Under the pieces are notes generated by a model. The model saw only the letters and a list, made by a program, of their open reading frames with translations. It had not been told where the DNA came from and searched no databases. Made by a program: the position numbers and the translations under genes. Below, piece after piece: positions 37,601 through 50,410 of a stretch of 64,000 nucleotides of DNA (the first letter of the stretch is position 1; every line of letters begins with the position of its first letter). The DNA lies in NCBI RefSeq assembly GCF_029227915.1, contig NC_079884.1:1364001-1428000 (forward strand), read 5' to 3'. This DNA comes from Hydractinia symbiolongicarpus (lineage: Eukaryota; Cnidaria; Hydrozoa; Anthoathecata; Hydractiniidae).

Positions 37601-40600
37601 GCGGATTGTGAATAACAAATTTGATGAATACAAAATGTGCAAATTTAAAATGTCTAGAAAAAAAGTGAAAATTCAACTTTGGAACCGCTATAATCAACAG
37701 TTTTGAGCATAACTACACAGTGATAAAAAACAATCTACTCCACAAGAGACTTTGTTAAAACAAGGTGATTTGCTAAAGTGATATGCCCAAAAACAATTTA
37801 TTTCTGTGTCAATAAAATAAATGTCAAACAGGGAAGATTATACAACACTTTGAAAGTTCTCTTTTCTCATATAAGTAACAACACCATTTTAACTAACCGT
37901 TAAGTCCTAGAGGTTGACAAAACGATTCAACTTCTTGATAATCGGTATATGTATCATTTTCAGCACTAAAACATTCTCTTTTCTGAAGGTCAATACACTT
38001 GTTTCCAGATGGTTTCCTAGATATTATAGACCATTCTTTACAATTAACAGCTATTTCTCTATATTCTTCATGTGATGCACCTGTTAAAGTATTATTACAT
38101 TGCTTTCTTTGCACTAACGTTTTTTTTGCACCTATTTTAGAAATTGTCACCCACTCAGAACATGTCTGTAAGCAACCTAAGAAAAAAAGAAAACCAAATT
38201 TCATAAAAAAAGACAAAGAGCAAAAATACAATCAAAGTCGAATATAAGAAGCTTTACCTTTGTAGTAACAACCTTCTGACAAGCAAACATTGCACGTATT
38301 ATTAAGAACTTCTTCCCTTGTGCAGACATATACTTTTAGTTTTAATGGATATCTACCATCTTCAGTTGCATTGCAACTTCCACCAATCATATTGTTTATA
38401 TTTTCCTCGGTTCGAAAACCAGTGCCTAGGATAAAAAAGGTGATCAGATAGGTTTGATGTGTACGACAAAAAAATTATATAATCCTTAAAATGAATGCAA
38501 AGAATATTAAACTGTGCACTGAAGAGTACATCTAGTCTGAAGTTGCAAATGCTTCAAGATCAACTATCCTGCTTCATTTTAAATGTTGTTCCTTTGGAAT
38601 TATTGACTAACTAGGAAGTGATTTATGGAACAGGCTGCTACAGGCATATTTAGCAGTTTATATTGCCGTCAGAATGGATATTCTTTAAGGTAATAAAACT
38701 TTCAATTAGTTAATCTTTTTACTAGTGATGCTGAATTGAACAGAGGAAAACTTACCAATAAAATAATAAGTGTGACCTTCAATAAACTGCAGCTGGTCAG
38801 GAAATACAATATACCGAAATACGATACGCCAATAAGTACGTGAATTTTTATTACAATTCAAAAACTTCCAACCACCTGAAAAGTGATTTAAAAAGTGATA
38901 GTTACAATGTCTACTGCCAAATTTAAACAAACAACAACTTAGTTCACACATATTTGGTTGATTTTTGATGTCATTCAGTGTACATAGCTCAAAAATATTT
39001 ATGAATAGATGAGCCCACACACGCGCAAATGCTATCCAGGCGTGCAAAAAGTGGACATTGCTTTTGAAAAATAGCAATGTTCACCTGGAAAGCTATTTTA
39101 GAACATTTCTCTTCTTCATTTTACTGAATGATTTAAACATTGAACATTATTCATTAAAGTTTGGTTTGTGTCTTCTTATGGTTTTACAACTTAAATTATT
39201 ATTCAGTATAATTCTAATATCATTTTTGTTTAATGTATTTAAAAAAGGATATTATTTTTAAATTATAACAGGAAAGAGATTTAAAGAATTCTTTTTTTTT
39301 CCTTTATTAAGAAATGTTACACAATAATCCTATGCGAAGAATGTTGCATATTGCTCATTTGCAATTTAATTTTTGTCACAATCCCCTGAAAGACCTGTTT
39401 TTAAAAAACATTGCTAGTATAAATATTCTGCACATTCTCATTCTAATTTGATTTTTTAAAAACGAATATTTATAGTATAAGTCTTTAAGTAAAAAGAATA
39501 TCTTGAGGACCAAGGCTCACAAATTTAAAAAATGTACACAGTTCTTTTGCACACTGTAACAAACAATTTAGGCCCAACTTGTTATCAATCGTTAGTTCTC
39601 CTATAAAATTAGTGAGTTTACACTAAAGTTACATTCAGATCAAATAACCTGAAATATGTAAAATTAACTGCCATTTTCACACCAAAAAAGTCATTCGGAC
39701 TACTGAAGCTTTAAACAAATGACATCTTCTACCAAATGGGCATTCAGGAACTTTATGGAATTAGCACCTGTTTAATTCCCCAGCCCTTTCATTTATTCAT
39801 TAATTCTCATTCTCATTTTTTTAAATGGTATTATAGGGTACAATACATAATACATATATTTTGTCAGAAACAAAGAAGTATGTTTTTTATTGAATTACCA
39901 TTATTGTTATTCTAAATCTTACCAGTTGCATTGCAGGTATCATATGCTTTCTTGTCTTGATCCAAGAAATAGAAATTTTCATAAGTGTCCTGATAATTGG
40001 CATAAGCATGATGATCAGCATTAGGACAAACAAAATCTATGTAGTCGTCTTGTTCTACACGAATAGTGTGATCCTGACAAGCAAACCTAAACATACGTGT
40101 ATAAATACAAGGAAAACTAAATTTGCTGAAACTGACAGAATTTTTGAATTAGAAACAGATAAGAAACAGAGAAGAGCAAGAAAAATGGATAAATGCAAAA
40201 TCATTACAAAGCAATTAACTTTGTACCAGGACTTGTAAATGTGGTACAACCAACAACTTACACAGATGCATTAGACCATCCAAGGACAGTAAAAGTCTGC
40301 TCTTCCTCAGTTCAGGTGTCAGGAAGTTAAACAAATAGTCAAAAACAGTACAATGAAGCTTTATAATTAACTGAGACTCAAAAAGAGGTCTGAAAATGGA
40401 AGCACAGAACTTTTACAAATCTCTTAATATAATTTTGATTAGGGAGGCATGAAATTTCCTGTGCAACACAGTTAAGAATAATAACAATTATAATGCTGAT
40501 AATTCTATTCATGATAAACAACAAGAAAAAAAGAATACTTACACATGGTTTCGAGAATGTACAACAATAGATGGTAAATGTTGAGTGCGATAACCAAACG

Positions 40601-40661
40601 TCAGACTTGATACCAAGTGTGCGAATATTAAATAATATTTTGTTGTTGCGACTTGACTCAT
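34633..40661 (-). CDS. Ephrin-domain transmembrane protein B with ITAM-like tail
   Basis: Minus-strand exons 40661-40543, 40086-39923, 38875-38756, 38425-38258, 38176-37898, 36239-36123, 34907-34633 (1242 nt, 413 aa). A signal peptide starts MSQVATTKYYLIF. The ephrin-type domain has FVCP, DTCNATG, FLNCN, GHTYYFIG and LKLKVYVC. Exon 5 (~191-283) has two Cys/Trp repeats (CSEWVTIS..., CKEWSIIS...). The TM helix is ~296-319. The 94-aa tail is tyrosine-rich: SYYNV (Grb2-type pYxN, 353-357), then YADLDLHKTEQNIYADL (373-389), matching YxxL-x(6-12)-YxxL with spacing 9 and acidic residues before the first Tyr (ED at 369-370). DYIN (399-402) and NYEV (405-408) follow. ITAMs recruit Syk/Zap70-type kinases in known immune receptors; use here is inferred. 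Ectodomain exons are nearly identical to C; TM and tail are not. Confidence 0.87.
35760..35943. mobile_element. Possible short MITE in gene B intron 6
   Basis: ctgtttacatgaaa at ~35762 is approximately inverted at ~35930-35943 (ctccatatagacag). They enclose ~180 bp distinctly richer in GC than the surrounding intron. Ends match about 10 of 14 positions and no target duplication was clear. Confidence 0.35.
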
Positions 40662-41478
40662 TGTTTAATTAACTTCTGTTTTTCTAAAAACAGGTCCAGG
40701 ATTATGTTTAGAGATTGAGTACTTCTTAATTATAGAGGAATATATTAGCAACAGCACTTGAATCAAGTTTTTTTTCCGGTACCTACTTTCACGTGTAAAC
40801 GCAAAAAAATGAAACTTCTTTTTTAAAAAAAACAAGAACTAACAGGCAAAACTGTCTAAATGAACTTAAGGCAACAGTCATGGCTGCATTGATACCAGAA
40901 TTACATATGACAATTAAAATATTTTTTTTAAAGTTTTTTATAACTGTTTTTTTAAAGCTAGTGTTTGTTATAACTTGGCTTCTTAACAAACAAATATGTT
41001 TATACAATAAAAATTATCAAACTTTCAAAAATTCTTTCAAATTAAGATGGTTTTGTTCTTTAAAATATCCTGTATACCAATTAAAAACAGGTCAAAATTT
41101 ACTTACCTTGGCTTTACCTTAAAAGGTGTCAGAAATAAACAGAAACACAAATAAAGAAGAAAATGATAACGTTTGGTTGTGTGCCACTTTCTTCTTTAAA
41201 AATCATTTAACCTACTTAAATCAGAGGTTAATGGTGTTAGTTAAGGAAATGGTAAACATTTAATTACCAGGTGACACTGGCAACATTTTTAATTGCAAAA
41301 TTTCACAAAGCAGTTGCCCACATTAACATGTTTCAATTGTCCTCCCTACTGCAATTTAATAGTTATAAACAAAACCATTAGGGGCAATGATTTAGCATTT
41401 AAATGACTTTACATTACTATACAGGTAATTTTTTTAAATATTCAATAAGATATTCGGCTTAACTAACTTTACTATAAT

Positions 41479-41696
41479 TTAAAATACATAATCTTGATGT
41501 AGTTTTGCAGAAAATATTATTTTCCTCTCAATAAATCTGATGTACTTTATATCTACATACTTTGCTAAATTAATATAGTATCCCAAAATACCTTTTCTCT
41601 TCTGCAACAAAATCCAGTTGACATTATCTGTGCTGGCAGCTCCAGTAGCTATGTATTTATATACACCTGCCATTGTATCTTCTGCATAAAGTATTT
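41479..41696 (-). pseudogene. Relic or alternative TM exon of the ephrin-like family
   Basis: After acceptor ttgtttag, in the family's phase 1, the minus strand reads EILYAEDTMAGVYKYIATGAA. This resembles gene C's TM exon (GEKDDSGVYKYVAIGTS). The hydrophobic helix is not maintained: the frame runs on as STDNVNWILLQKRKG to a stop at 41479. It is either a decayed duplicate left by recombination, or an unusual alternative 3' end of C giving a product without a TM helix. Confidence 0.5.
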
Positions 41697-42396
41697 CTAA
41701 ACAATAACATTTCTACCAAATTATTTAAAATGTTGTTAAGTTAGAGGACAAATGAAACCACCTTCAATTATATTTTGATAATAACAAACAACTTGCAAGT
41801 CACGAAAGATATAACACAAACTGATCGGTGCCTGAAAAGATTTTGCTAATCTAGTCAAAATTTCATTATTACAACTACAATTTACAAATTTGAATGATTG
41901 TGGAAATTTCTGCATCAACAATATTTTGGTATGTTTTTGTTATTTATGACTGGTAAAGTTGATAGTTTAAAACAGTCACAAAATTACAACTAGAAAATAT
42001 TGTATGCAAATCAAACCTCGAAGATGGGAAAACAGAAGTTGATGTAATTATCTCTTTCATGCTCGGATCCCTTTTTTATAAGAGTTGGTTAACAACATCA
42101 ATCATTTATTTTTTTTCATTCCTCGCAATTGTGTTTTGATCCAGAAAGTGTGTTATATTCTTCACATAGTCATTAAATTGTGTTAATGCACGAGTTCTTT
42201 CTTGAAGGTATGATTGAATAATAATTTTGATGTATATTTTTAAAATATCTAAATATATTATTTTTATAAAGCAACAACTTGTTTTCATTTAAAAACAGCA
42301 AGTAAACAAGACTGGCAACAAAAATAACATTCACTCTATTCAATGTGTGAGACTATACAGATAACAATTTTTAGACAGATAACTTGATCAGTTTAC

Positions 42397-42708
42397 ACTA
42401 CGTCCTTCAAAATCGTTAGAAATGTACAAATTTTATTAGAAAATCGAAAACATCGTCAGTTTAGTACGACATTTCGATGCAAGTCCGATATCACCGTTAG
42501 AATCTCAACCACACCAAGTTTTTTTCGAAATAAATGAAACCAAGTTTTTTGTCTTGGTTATTTTGACTTGGTTTCGATAATTTCGATTAGAAAATTTTTT
42601 TTAAACACGGGTTCGGTTATTTCGTTTTTCTATCGCCAAGATTTGAGTTTAACTCAGTTGTTTTATTTTCATTTCGTTTTTTTTTTAAATTTTATTGAAC
42701 ATTGGTAA
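42397..42708. mobile_element. 312-bp insertion with empty-site paralogue
   Basis: The duplicated flank is continuous at ~33841-33865 but interrupted here. The sequence reads gatcagtttac, then 312 bp, then ttaccactgttc. The candidate target duplication is TTAC (42393-42396 and 42709-42712). The insert has internal inverted motifs (gaaaccaag ... cttggtttc) and no coding capacity. It postdates the B/C duplication. Confidence 0.65.
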
Positions 42709-44306
42709 TTACCACTGTTCAATGAAATTACAAAGACTAACAGAGAGAGATTTACAGGATAAATTTATTTAAAAGGAACAAAGATTAATTTTTTATCCTA
42801 TCCACAATAACAAATATAACAAAGAAATATATATGAAGCTCTGTGCTTAAATAAAAAACTACCTCATAAAAACTTTGATTTATAGAAGAGGTAAATGTTT
42901 CTATATTTGATTTTTTGATTAAAGGAACTTTTTTTTCTGAACTCGATTTAAGGTTACTTTCTTCAACACAGACAAATTTACCAGGCGTCAGGTAAATTAA
43001 AGAAAATTAACATGATTGAGTTTAAAATTTCTGTTTTCATAACTATTAGTGCAGTTAAAAAAAATACTATACCCATTTATTATAAAATAAAATACAGCTT
43101 ATTAAATATTAAAAAATAATGACAATCCAAAAGTTTTGGTAACCATTTTTTTTAGACGGAAGTCGTGGCTTTGTTAACACCAAATAATTAGAAGAAGAAA
43201 TACTGTATTAGACAAATTTTTGTTCTATAGAGTAAACGACGTCAGTTTACCTTCCACTTATGCACCAATGTGTAAAAAGTACAAAAAATTGAAAACAAAA
43301 CTTTGTTCTTCAGATTCCCATTGCTTTTATCACACTAGTGCTAAAAATGATACACCTATTAAATAAAAAATAACTCTAAAGTTATTATAACTCTAAAGTT
43401 ATTAAATAACAAGCGGAATAACAAACAATAAATACAAAATATTGTTGAGCATTTTCTTTCAGCCCTATCTAAGAGCACTACTAAAATGATTAAGTTTTAT
43501 TAAAAGTCATGCAATTTGCATTGCAAAATTTTGCCCAATTGCCTTATAATCCATTAATACATGTAAGTTTTGATGAGCATGTTACATCATAATTTACTGT
43601 CATTAGTAATTTATGTAGAAACCTTAAATTTGATGTCCAAATGTTAAATAAAAATGGACAGACTACAACGTAATGCGAAAACTATATTAAATATTAAATA
43701 AAATGTGTTGCTCAGTAGCGAAACAAAAAATTAATCAAAAATATAAATTTATATAACAAAAAAATAACATTGCTTATAATAACAAAAAGTAATAACATTG
43801 CTTAGTACATTGGATCGTACTACACAAAACGTAGTGTAAAACTAATATAATGTTTTACTTTCACCCTCTAGACATTACATTTTTATACCCTTAATATTTA
43901 ACTATTTACATTGTAGCTAATATAAATAAATGAATTTTTACAGCTTATTTAGATAATAATTGTGATGTACTGTGAACATTGAAAGACACTAAAGCTCCTC
44001 AAAAACTAATTGGAAAACCATCAAACCATCAAGACATATTTAAAAAATGGTTAACTTAAGAAGAAGTATACGTTACGAAGTTGCCTTACTTATCATGCCT
44101 GTCAACGGCTTTGGTGCTGGATTAAAAATATTTTCTTACAGAGCAATTAAAATTTGATTACATGTTCCTTCACTGATTAGTTTAACTGACACTATAGTAG
44201 CCTTTAAAAATTATTAAATCAAATTAAGTCAAATTATAATATTTATATACAACCATCCAAGAAAAATTACACTTTTTTATAACAAAAATAATATACATGC
44301 AGAATG

Positions 44307-47300
44307 CTATGAAACGGTTATATGCTCTGTGTTAGGTGATGGCTCTATTTTTGTCATAGCCAAGTTACCATCGAACTGGTCATAACCACTGTTTCGAGCA
44401 TATGCCCCATTTACAGTTCCCATACCTGAAATAATGAAAAAGATAACAAATACAACTCATAAACAATTGTTGTAATTACTGTGATCATTCCTCATGCATG
44501 ACAACAAAACAGATAAGTGAAACAACTATTGTTCTTTTGTGTTAACTACTATTTCTTGGCTGGAAAAAAGAAGAAATGCTAAAAAATGAACAGCTAAAGG
44601 AATGTCAAAAATATATAAGAAAACAAAGAAACAGACAAGGTGCAAACCCACCAACCAACCAACTCACCGTTACCATAGGAGGGAACTTTTTTACTTATTT
44701 TGTTACGTTGATGTTGTCGATGACACATCCCACCAAAAAACAAACCAACAATAAAAAAGAAGATGGAAGTCCCTATAGCTACGTATTTGTAAACGCCAGA
44801 ATCATCTTTTTCCCCAGTCTGAGGAGCACCTAAAAACAATTGAAAATAATTTATTTAAATTACATGTTCTTACTGTGTTTTCTTTTGTCATAAAAGCTTG
44901 AAAATATAATCTGAAAATCAAACTTAACAAACTTTAAAACAATTTATACATAATAATTTATATAACTTTATTGGAACCTGTTAGTGGGACCAAAATTTCA
45001 GAGAATAATTAAATGTACTTATTCCAAATAATAAATAATACTAGGCTGTATAACAGTCAATCAGTACATGATAGCAATTGTAATGTCTTGAACTACAAGA
45101 AATTTTTATCACTTACACTTAATGTTACTCATGTCGTGACATTTAATTTGTTGATTAACTTTTCAGACATGTTTTTTCAGTAACTTTAAAGTAACACACA
45201 GAAACAGTCTTCATACTATTATATGGACTAGTCGAGAAGGTCCATGGAAACATCCACGTAGGCAGAAGAACAATAAAAACAAACTGTTATTTAAATTTTG
45301 AAGACGTTAGCAATGACCTGTCGATACACAAGCTTTTTTCAAAAATTTGTCTGGCTGATGCCTATATTGTGTAGAGCTTGAACAGTGATCAAGAAAATGT
45401 ACAGCATCATGTACTTTTGAGAAACTATTAGAGAGATATTGGGGTTTAAAGGTTTCTCGATGACGTCATCAACCTGTGCATTACAAAACAGAATCGGGCA
45501 CCCAGGTTTGGGAAACTTATTTGATCCCAGATTGTCCCTAGTGGTCCCTAGTTACCCACCTGGTGAAAAATGACTGACGTCACAACCTAGTTTCCAAGTT
45601 ATTTGGCCTCAAAGTTCTAAATGCAATACATGGCTTCACCAATCTTATTAAACACGATGTCAGTGTGTAAACGCACTGACGTCTCGCTACAATGTCAGAA
45701 AGATTACCAAATTGGACATAACTTCTTTGGCAACATTAAAGGAAAATGAATATATTCACTTTGGTGGTCACAGATAGACACAACTTTTGTATTAATTTGG
45801 GCGATACTGCTAGAATTTTTTTGATTATCCTTGTATGAATAAAAGTAAAATTAACATTGAAACTAACCAGTAGGTGGGTGTGGTTGACAAAACGATTCAA
45901 ATTCTTGATAATCAGTATATTTATTATTTTCAGCACTAAAACATTCTCTTTTCTCAAAATAAATACACTTGTTCCCAGATGTGTTTGTAGATACAGTATG
46001 CCATTCTTTACAATTAACAGCTATTTCTCTATATTCTTCATGTGATGCACCTGTTAAAGTACTATTACATTGCTTTCTTTGCACTAAAGTTTTTTTTTCA
46101 CCTACTTTAGAAATTGTCACCCACTCAGAACATGTCTGTAAGCAACCTAAGAAAAAAAGAAAACCAAATTTCATAAAAAAAGACAAAGAGCAAAAATACA
46201 ATCAAAGCCGAATATAAGAAGCTTTACCTTTGTAGTAACAACCTTCTGACAAGCAAACATTGCATGTATTATTAAGAACTTCTTCCCTTGTGCATACATA
46301 TACTTTTAGTTTTAATGGATATCTACCATCTTCAGTTGCATTGCAACTTCCACCAATCTTATTGTTTATATTTTCCTTGGTTCGAAAACCAGTGCCTAGG
46401 AAGAAAAAAAAGGTAATGGAAGAGGTTTGCTGTATACAAAAAAAAGTTATATAAAACTTAAAATGAATGCAAAGAATATTAAACTGTGCACTGGATAGTA
46501 CATCTGGCCTGAAATTGAAATGCTTCAAGTTCAACTATCCTGCTTCATTTTAAATGTTGTCCCTTTGAATCATTGACTAACTGACTTATGGAGCAGGCTA
46601 CTACAGGCATATTTAGCAGTTTATATAGTGGTCAGAATTGATGTTCTTTAAGGTAATCAAACTTCCAATTAGTTAACCTTCTTACTGGTAATGTTGGTTT
46701 GAAGAGAGAAAAACTTACCAATAAAATAATATGTGTGACCTGGAAAAAACTGCAGCTGGTCAGGAAATACTATATTACGAAATACGATAAGCCAATGACT
46801 ACGTGATTTTTCATTACAATTCAAAAATTTCCAACCACCTGAAATTAAAAAATATAGGTGCCTACTTTTTGAAATTTTGTAATGCTGATGATTTATCTTC
46901 TTATATAATACACTGTCTGTACGCTGGGAAACTTACTTTTAGACATGATATCAATAAAAAAAAACAAATTGGTGTTAATCACATTTTAAAGGAGAACTAA
47001 CAAAAAAACATTTTTATATATCACGAAAACAAAATGGCATAAAATTTTTTTTAATTTTTAAATCTTAGTTCCAAAAAAAATGATAATTATGATGTACCCT
47101 GCCATTATTGAACAAACATCAACTTGGTTCCTACATATTTTGTTGATTTGCCACATGGTGTACAAGGCTCAAAAAGATTTGTAGATGGATCACTCACTAG
47201 AAAATTCCATGAGATGTATACTATCGCATGCGCTCACACCCACACAAATGCTATCGAGATGTGCACATCTCTCTTGAAAAATTGTGATGTTTACCTGAAA

Positions 47301-49219
47301 AGCTATTTTAGAGCTATTTTTATCTTCTTCTTTACTGAATGATTTAAACATTGAAGTTTATTTATTTATTATTATTATTTTAACCACAAGAAGACAAAAA
47401 TCTTGATTTGTGTCTTCTTGTGGTTTTACAACTTCCAATATTATTATGGAGCATAATTCTAATATTATTTTTGTATTGCATGTATTCATAGAAAGTATAT
47501 TATTTTAAAATTCTTAACTGTTAACAGAAAAAAAAAAAGATTTGAAAAAATTATTTCAAATCTATTTTTCTTTTTTGAAAGAAAAATGTTACACAATAAT
47601 CACATGCAAAGACTATTTCAGCATTACTTTTTGCCACAAGCTATTGAGGAACTTGTTTTATTTTTAATACAATGAAAAATATGCTACTAGAAATAAATAT
47701 TCTGCACATTCTCCTATGTTTTTTTAAAAAAGAATAGTTTATTCTTTCAATATAAGTCTTTTAGTAAAAAAACTTTAACTGTTTGTTGGCAAAATGAAAT
47801 AAATGACCCTTGGTTTTACAATCGTTATAGAGAAAAGATAAATTTTCTCTTCGTTTAGTGTTTTAATGTAATCCTAAAGTATATATTTGCTATAGGTTCC
47901 TTCCTACAATGAAGCAATGTGTTATGCTATTCTATTTAACAATTTCACACCACCTAAATAATGCTTTCAAAAATCAAAAAAATTGCAATTGCAAATTAAC
48001 ATTTGTAGCATGGGTGTAGTTTCTTTGTGCAGTTTTATGCTCACAGTGAGTAAAGAGTTCACAGCCTAAATATATTAAAAAAGAGTTAAAAAAAAACGGC
48101 CAAGGCAAACCAGAATATCAGAATTTGCACTGTTGCAAAATGTAAAAATAGCATTGTTCTTCTGACCTTTTGCAAGCATATAAATGTTGCAAGGAATTAG
48201 AAAACTTGCTTGGTACATTTTTTTTAACTCCAAACAAAGAATTTTTTACATTATGTTCAAACAAGATGTGCTAGAAAATATGTATGCTGTTCCATGTCAA
48301 AGCCAAATAATTACTAATAATTTTATGCAAAAATACGTTACTTTTATGACTTCGATTTGTTTTCACAAAATCACTGTTACCGTATTTATTGGAATCGAAA
48401 ATGTGTGTAATCATTTCATTTTTTAAATGTTTTATACTGCACAAATTCCAGCAAAATGAAATCACCCACTCTTGATGTTTTTATACACAAAATAAAAAAA
48501 GTTTCAAACACATAATAGTATTTTAGGGTACAATACATAATACATAAATTCTGACAGAACTTTTAATCGCTTGATCCCCTCCTATTACTAAGAAAATACT
48601 GTTTTTTATTGAATTAACATTATTGTTAATCTAAATCTTACCAGTTGCATTGCAGGTATCATATGCTTTCTTGTCTTCATCCAAGAAATAGAAATTTTCA
48701 TAAGTGTCCTGATAATTGGCATAAGCCTGATGATCAGCTCTCGGACAAACAAAATTTATCTTGTCGTCTACTTTTACATGGATTGTCTGGTCTTGACAAG
48801 CAAACCTAAACACACAAATGTAAAGAAAAGATTTTGTGCCAGAAAAAAAATCAGTTGTATTTGCTAAAGCAGATAGAAATTAAAGGTAAAAACAGATATT
48901 ATTTTATAAGTAAAATTCTAACATAAACACAAAGAAATGAGTTATGCTTTATCATTAAACATCCCACATATTAAAGTGCCAAACATGATAAATTTAAACA
49001 ATACTTCCATGTGTCATAAGCAACCCCTAACAAAACTAAAAGACGTATGCTGCTAAATAATAAACAACACAACAAGAAGAAAAAGGCGACATACACAGGG
49101 TTTCGAGAATGTACAACAATAGATGGTAAATCTTGAGTACTATAACCAGACGTCAGACATAAACTTGATACCAAAAGTGTGAATATCAATTTGTGTTTTG
49201 CTGTCGTGATTTGATTCAT
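44307..49219 (-). CDS. Ephrin-domain transmembrane protein C
   Basis: Minus-strand exons 49219-49095, 48805-48642, 46838-46719, 46395-46228, 46146-45868, 44829-44668, 44425-44307 (1137 nt, 378 aa). A signal peptide starts MNQITTAKHKLIF. The ephrin-type domain and two Cys/Trp repeats are nearly the same as B: exon lengths 2-5 are identical (164, 120, 168, 279 nt) and the intron between exons 4 and 5 is almost unchanged. The C-terminal half differs completely: TM helix ~302-321 (AIGTSIFFFIVGLFFGGM), a short basic stretch, and a tail of about 57 aa with NGAYARNSGYDQF and C-terminal EHITVS. No ITAM or strict ITIM is present. It may share B's ligand while signalling differently. C lies upstream of B on the same strand, in tandem. 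Confidence 0.86.
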
Positions 49220-50410
49220 TATATGTAATATATCATCATTAGTTTCCCTAAAAACAGTTTGTATAAAAAAAATTATTTTGTGTTGTGTACCTATTCCTGT
49301 TGTAGTATTTAAAACATCTTGCACCCTGAGAATCATGCCCCCTTTCAAAAACAAGTAACAATAAAACATATTATACATTCGTAATATGCTTTTAACTTTA
49401 AAATAATTTAAGTCAAAACCACATTGTAATAGTTAGTCATATGATCTGAAAGTACTGTATATCAGTTTAATGTTATTTATGCGGATGTTTAAAGCCTTGT
49501 ATCATTTTAAAAACATCTTAGACAATCACTTAAAACAAATTAATGAAAATTACCTTGCCTAAAAATTGAGACACAAATAAAAAAAAATTTCTACTCAATA
49601 TTCAAGAAAATCAAACAACAATATATGACAACATACATGCCTTACTGTGTATTTCTGAGTCAAAAATAATTAAACACAGTGAGTTATAATCACATGTTAA
49701 TGATATTAATGATGCAGTCAAGTATGCTCTTGATTACAACCAATGCTTAATATTATATAAACCATTTAGTTGCTAGGTAGCAGTCACAACATTTTTAATT
49801 AAAACAATCTAAAAAAGGGTGATTCATCTTAGCATGACTTAGGGCTGCTGTTCACTGAGAATCTTTTATTTTCGACACGATTTCTCAATTTAGATAAAGT
49901 ATTTTCTCTTACTAATCCAACGTTTTTTTAATATTTCTTTTACAATAATTTAAAATACAATAGTTAAAAATCACAATAGCATTATCAGAAATAACATCAT
50001 AACTCCCCTATCCAAATTATGGTAACTAGAATAAAAATTTATATAAAACTGTATTAAATTTATAGTCCAATTAAATTTATCCTGAAATAATCTTACAAAT
50101 AAAAAACTTGTAAATTTAGTGCAGACAGACATACAGACAGAGAGACAGAAAAAGATTTTCCTTCAAGGTCAGTTACCCTAAAAAACTGAATTAATTTTAG
50201 CAATCCTATAGACTGCAGGAAAAATTACCAGACGTTTAATAGTTATAGAATTTAAATATGATATGTTTTGAAAATAACAAACAATTGTTATATGCACACA
50301 TCATTTATGGAAATCAGTGCAGCCATTTTTTTGTTATATAATTTTTGTTACTACAAAGATTTGATTTTGGTGAAAGTACCATCATTACATCTTCCTAACT
50401 GTCATTTACA
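49220..50410. other. Intergenic stretch between genes C and D
   Basis: Holds the promoter side of C and the 3' side of D. AT-rich; a short (ACAGACAG)n-like run lies near 50125. The open frame 48971-49378 (minus) merely extends C's first exon into its leader and intron. Confidence 0.5.

Larger units (their letters stand above)
40662..44306. other. Intergenic stretch between genes B and C
   Basis: Apart from the relic TM exon (41479-41696), the duplicated 3' flank (~42240-42780) and the 312-bp insertion within it, no coding exon was seen. It should hold B's promoter (right of 40661 on the minus strand) and the 3' untranslated region of C. Confidence 0.5.

Noticed and set aside
45863-46201. Separate 112-aa secreted proteins at 45863-46201 and 37893-38231
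   Set aside because: These frames are exon 5 of genes C and B reading back into intron 4; the apparent signal peptide is intronic.
48971-49378. Separate 135-aa protein upstream of gene C
   Set aside because: A different frame across C's leader, first exon and intron 1; the frame used by C starts at 49219 and joins correctly to exon 2.
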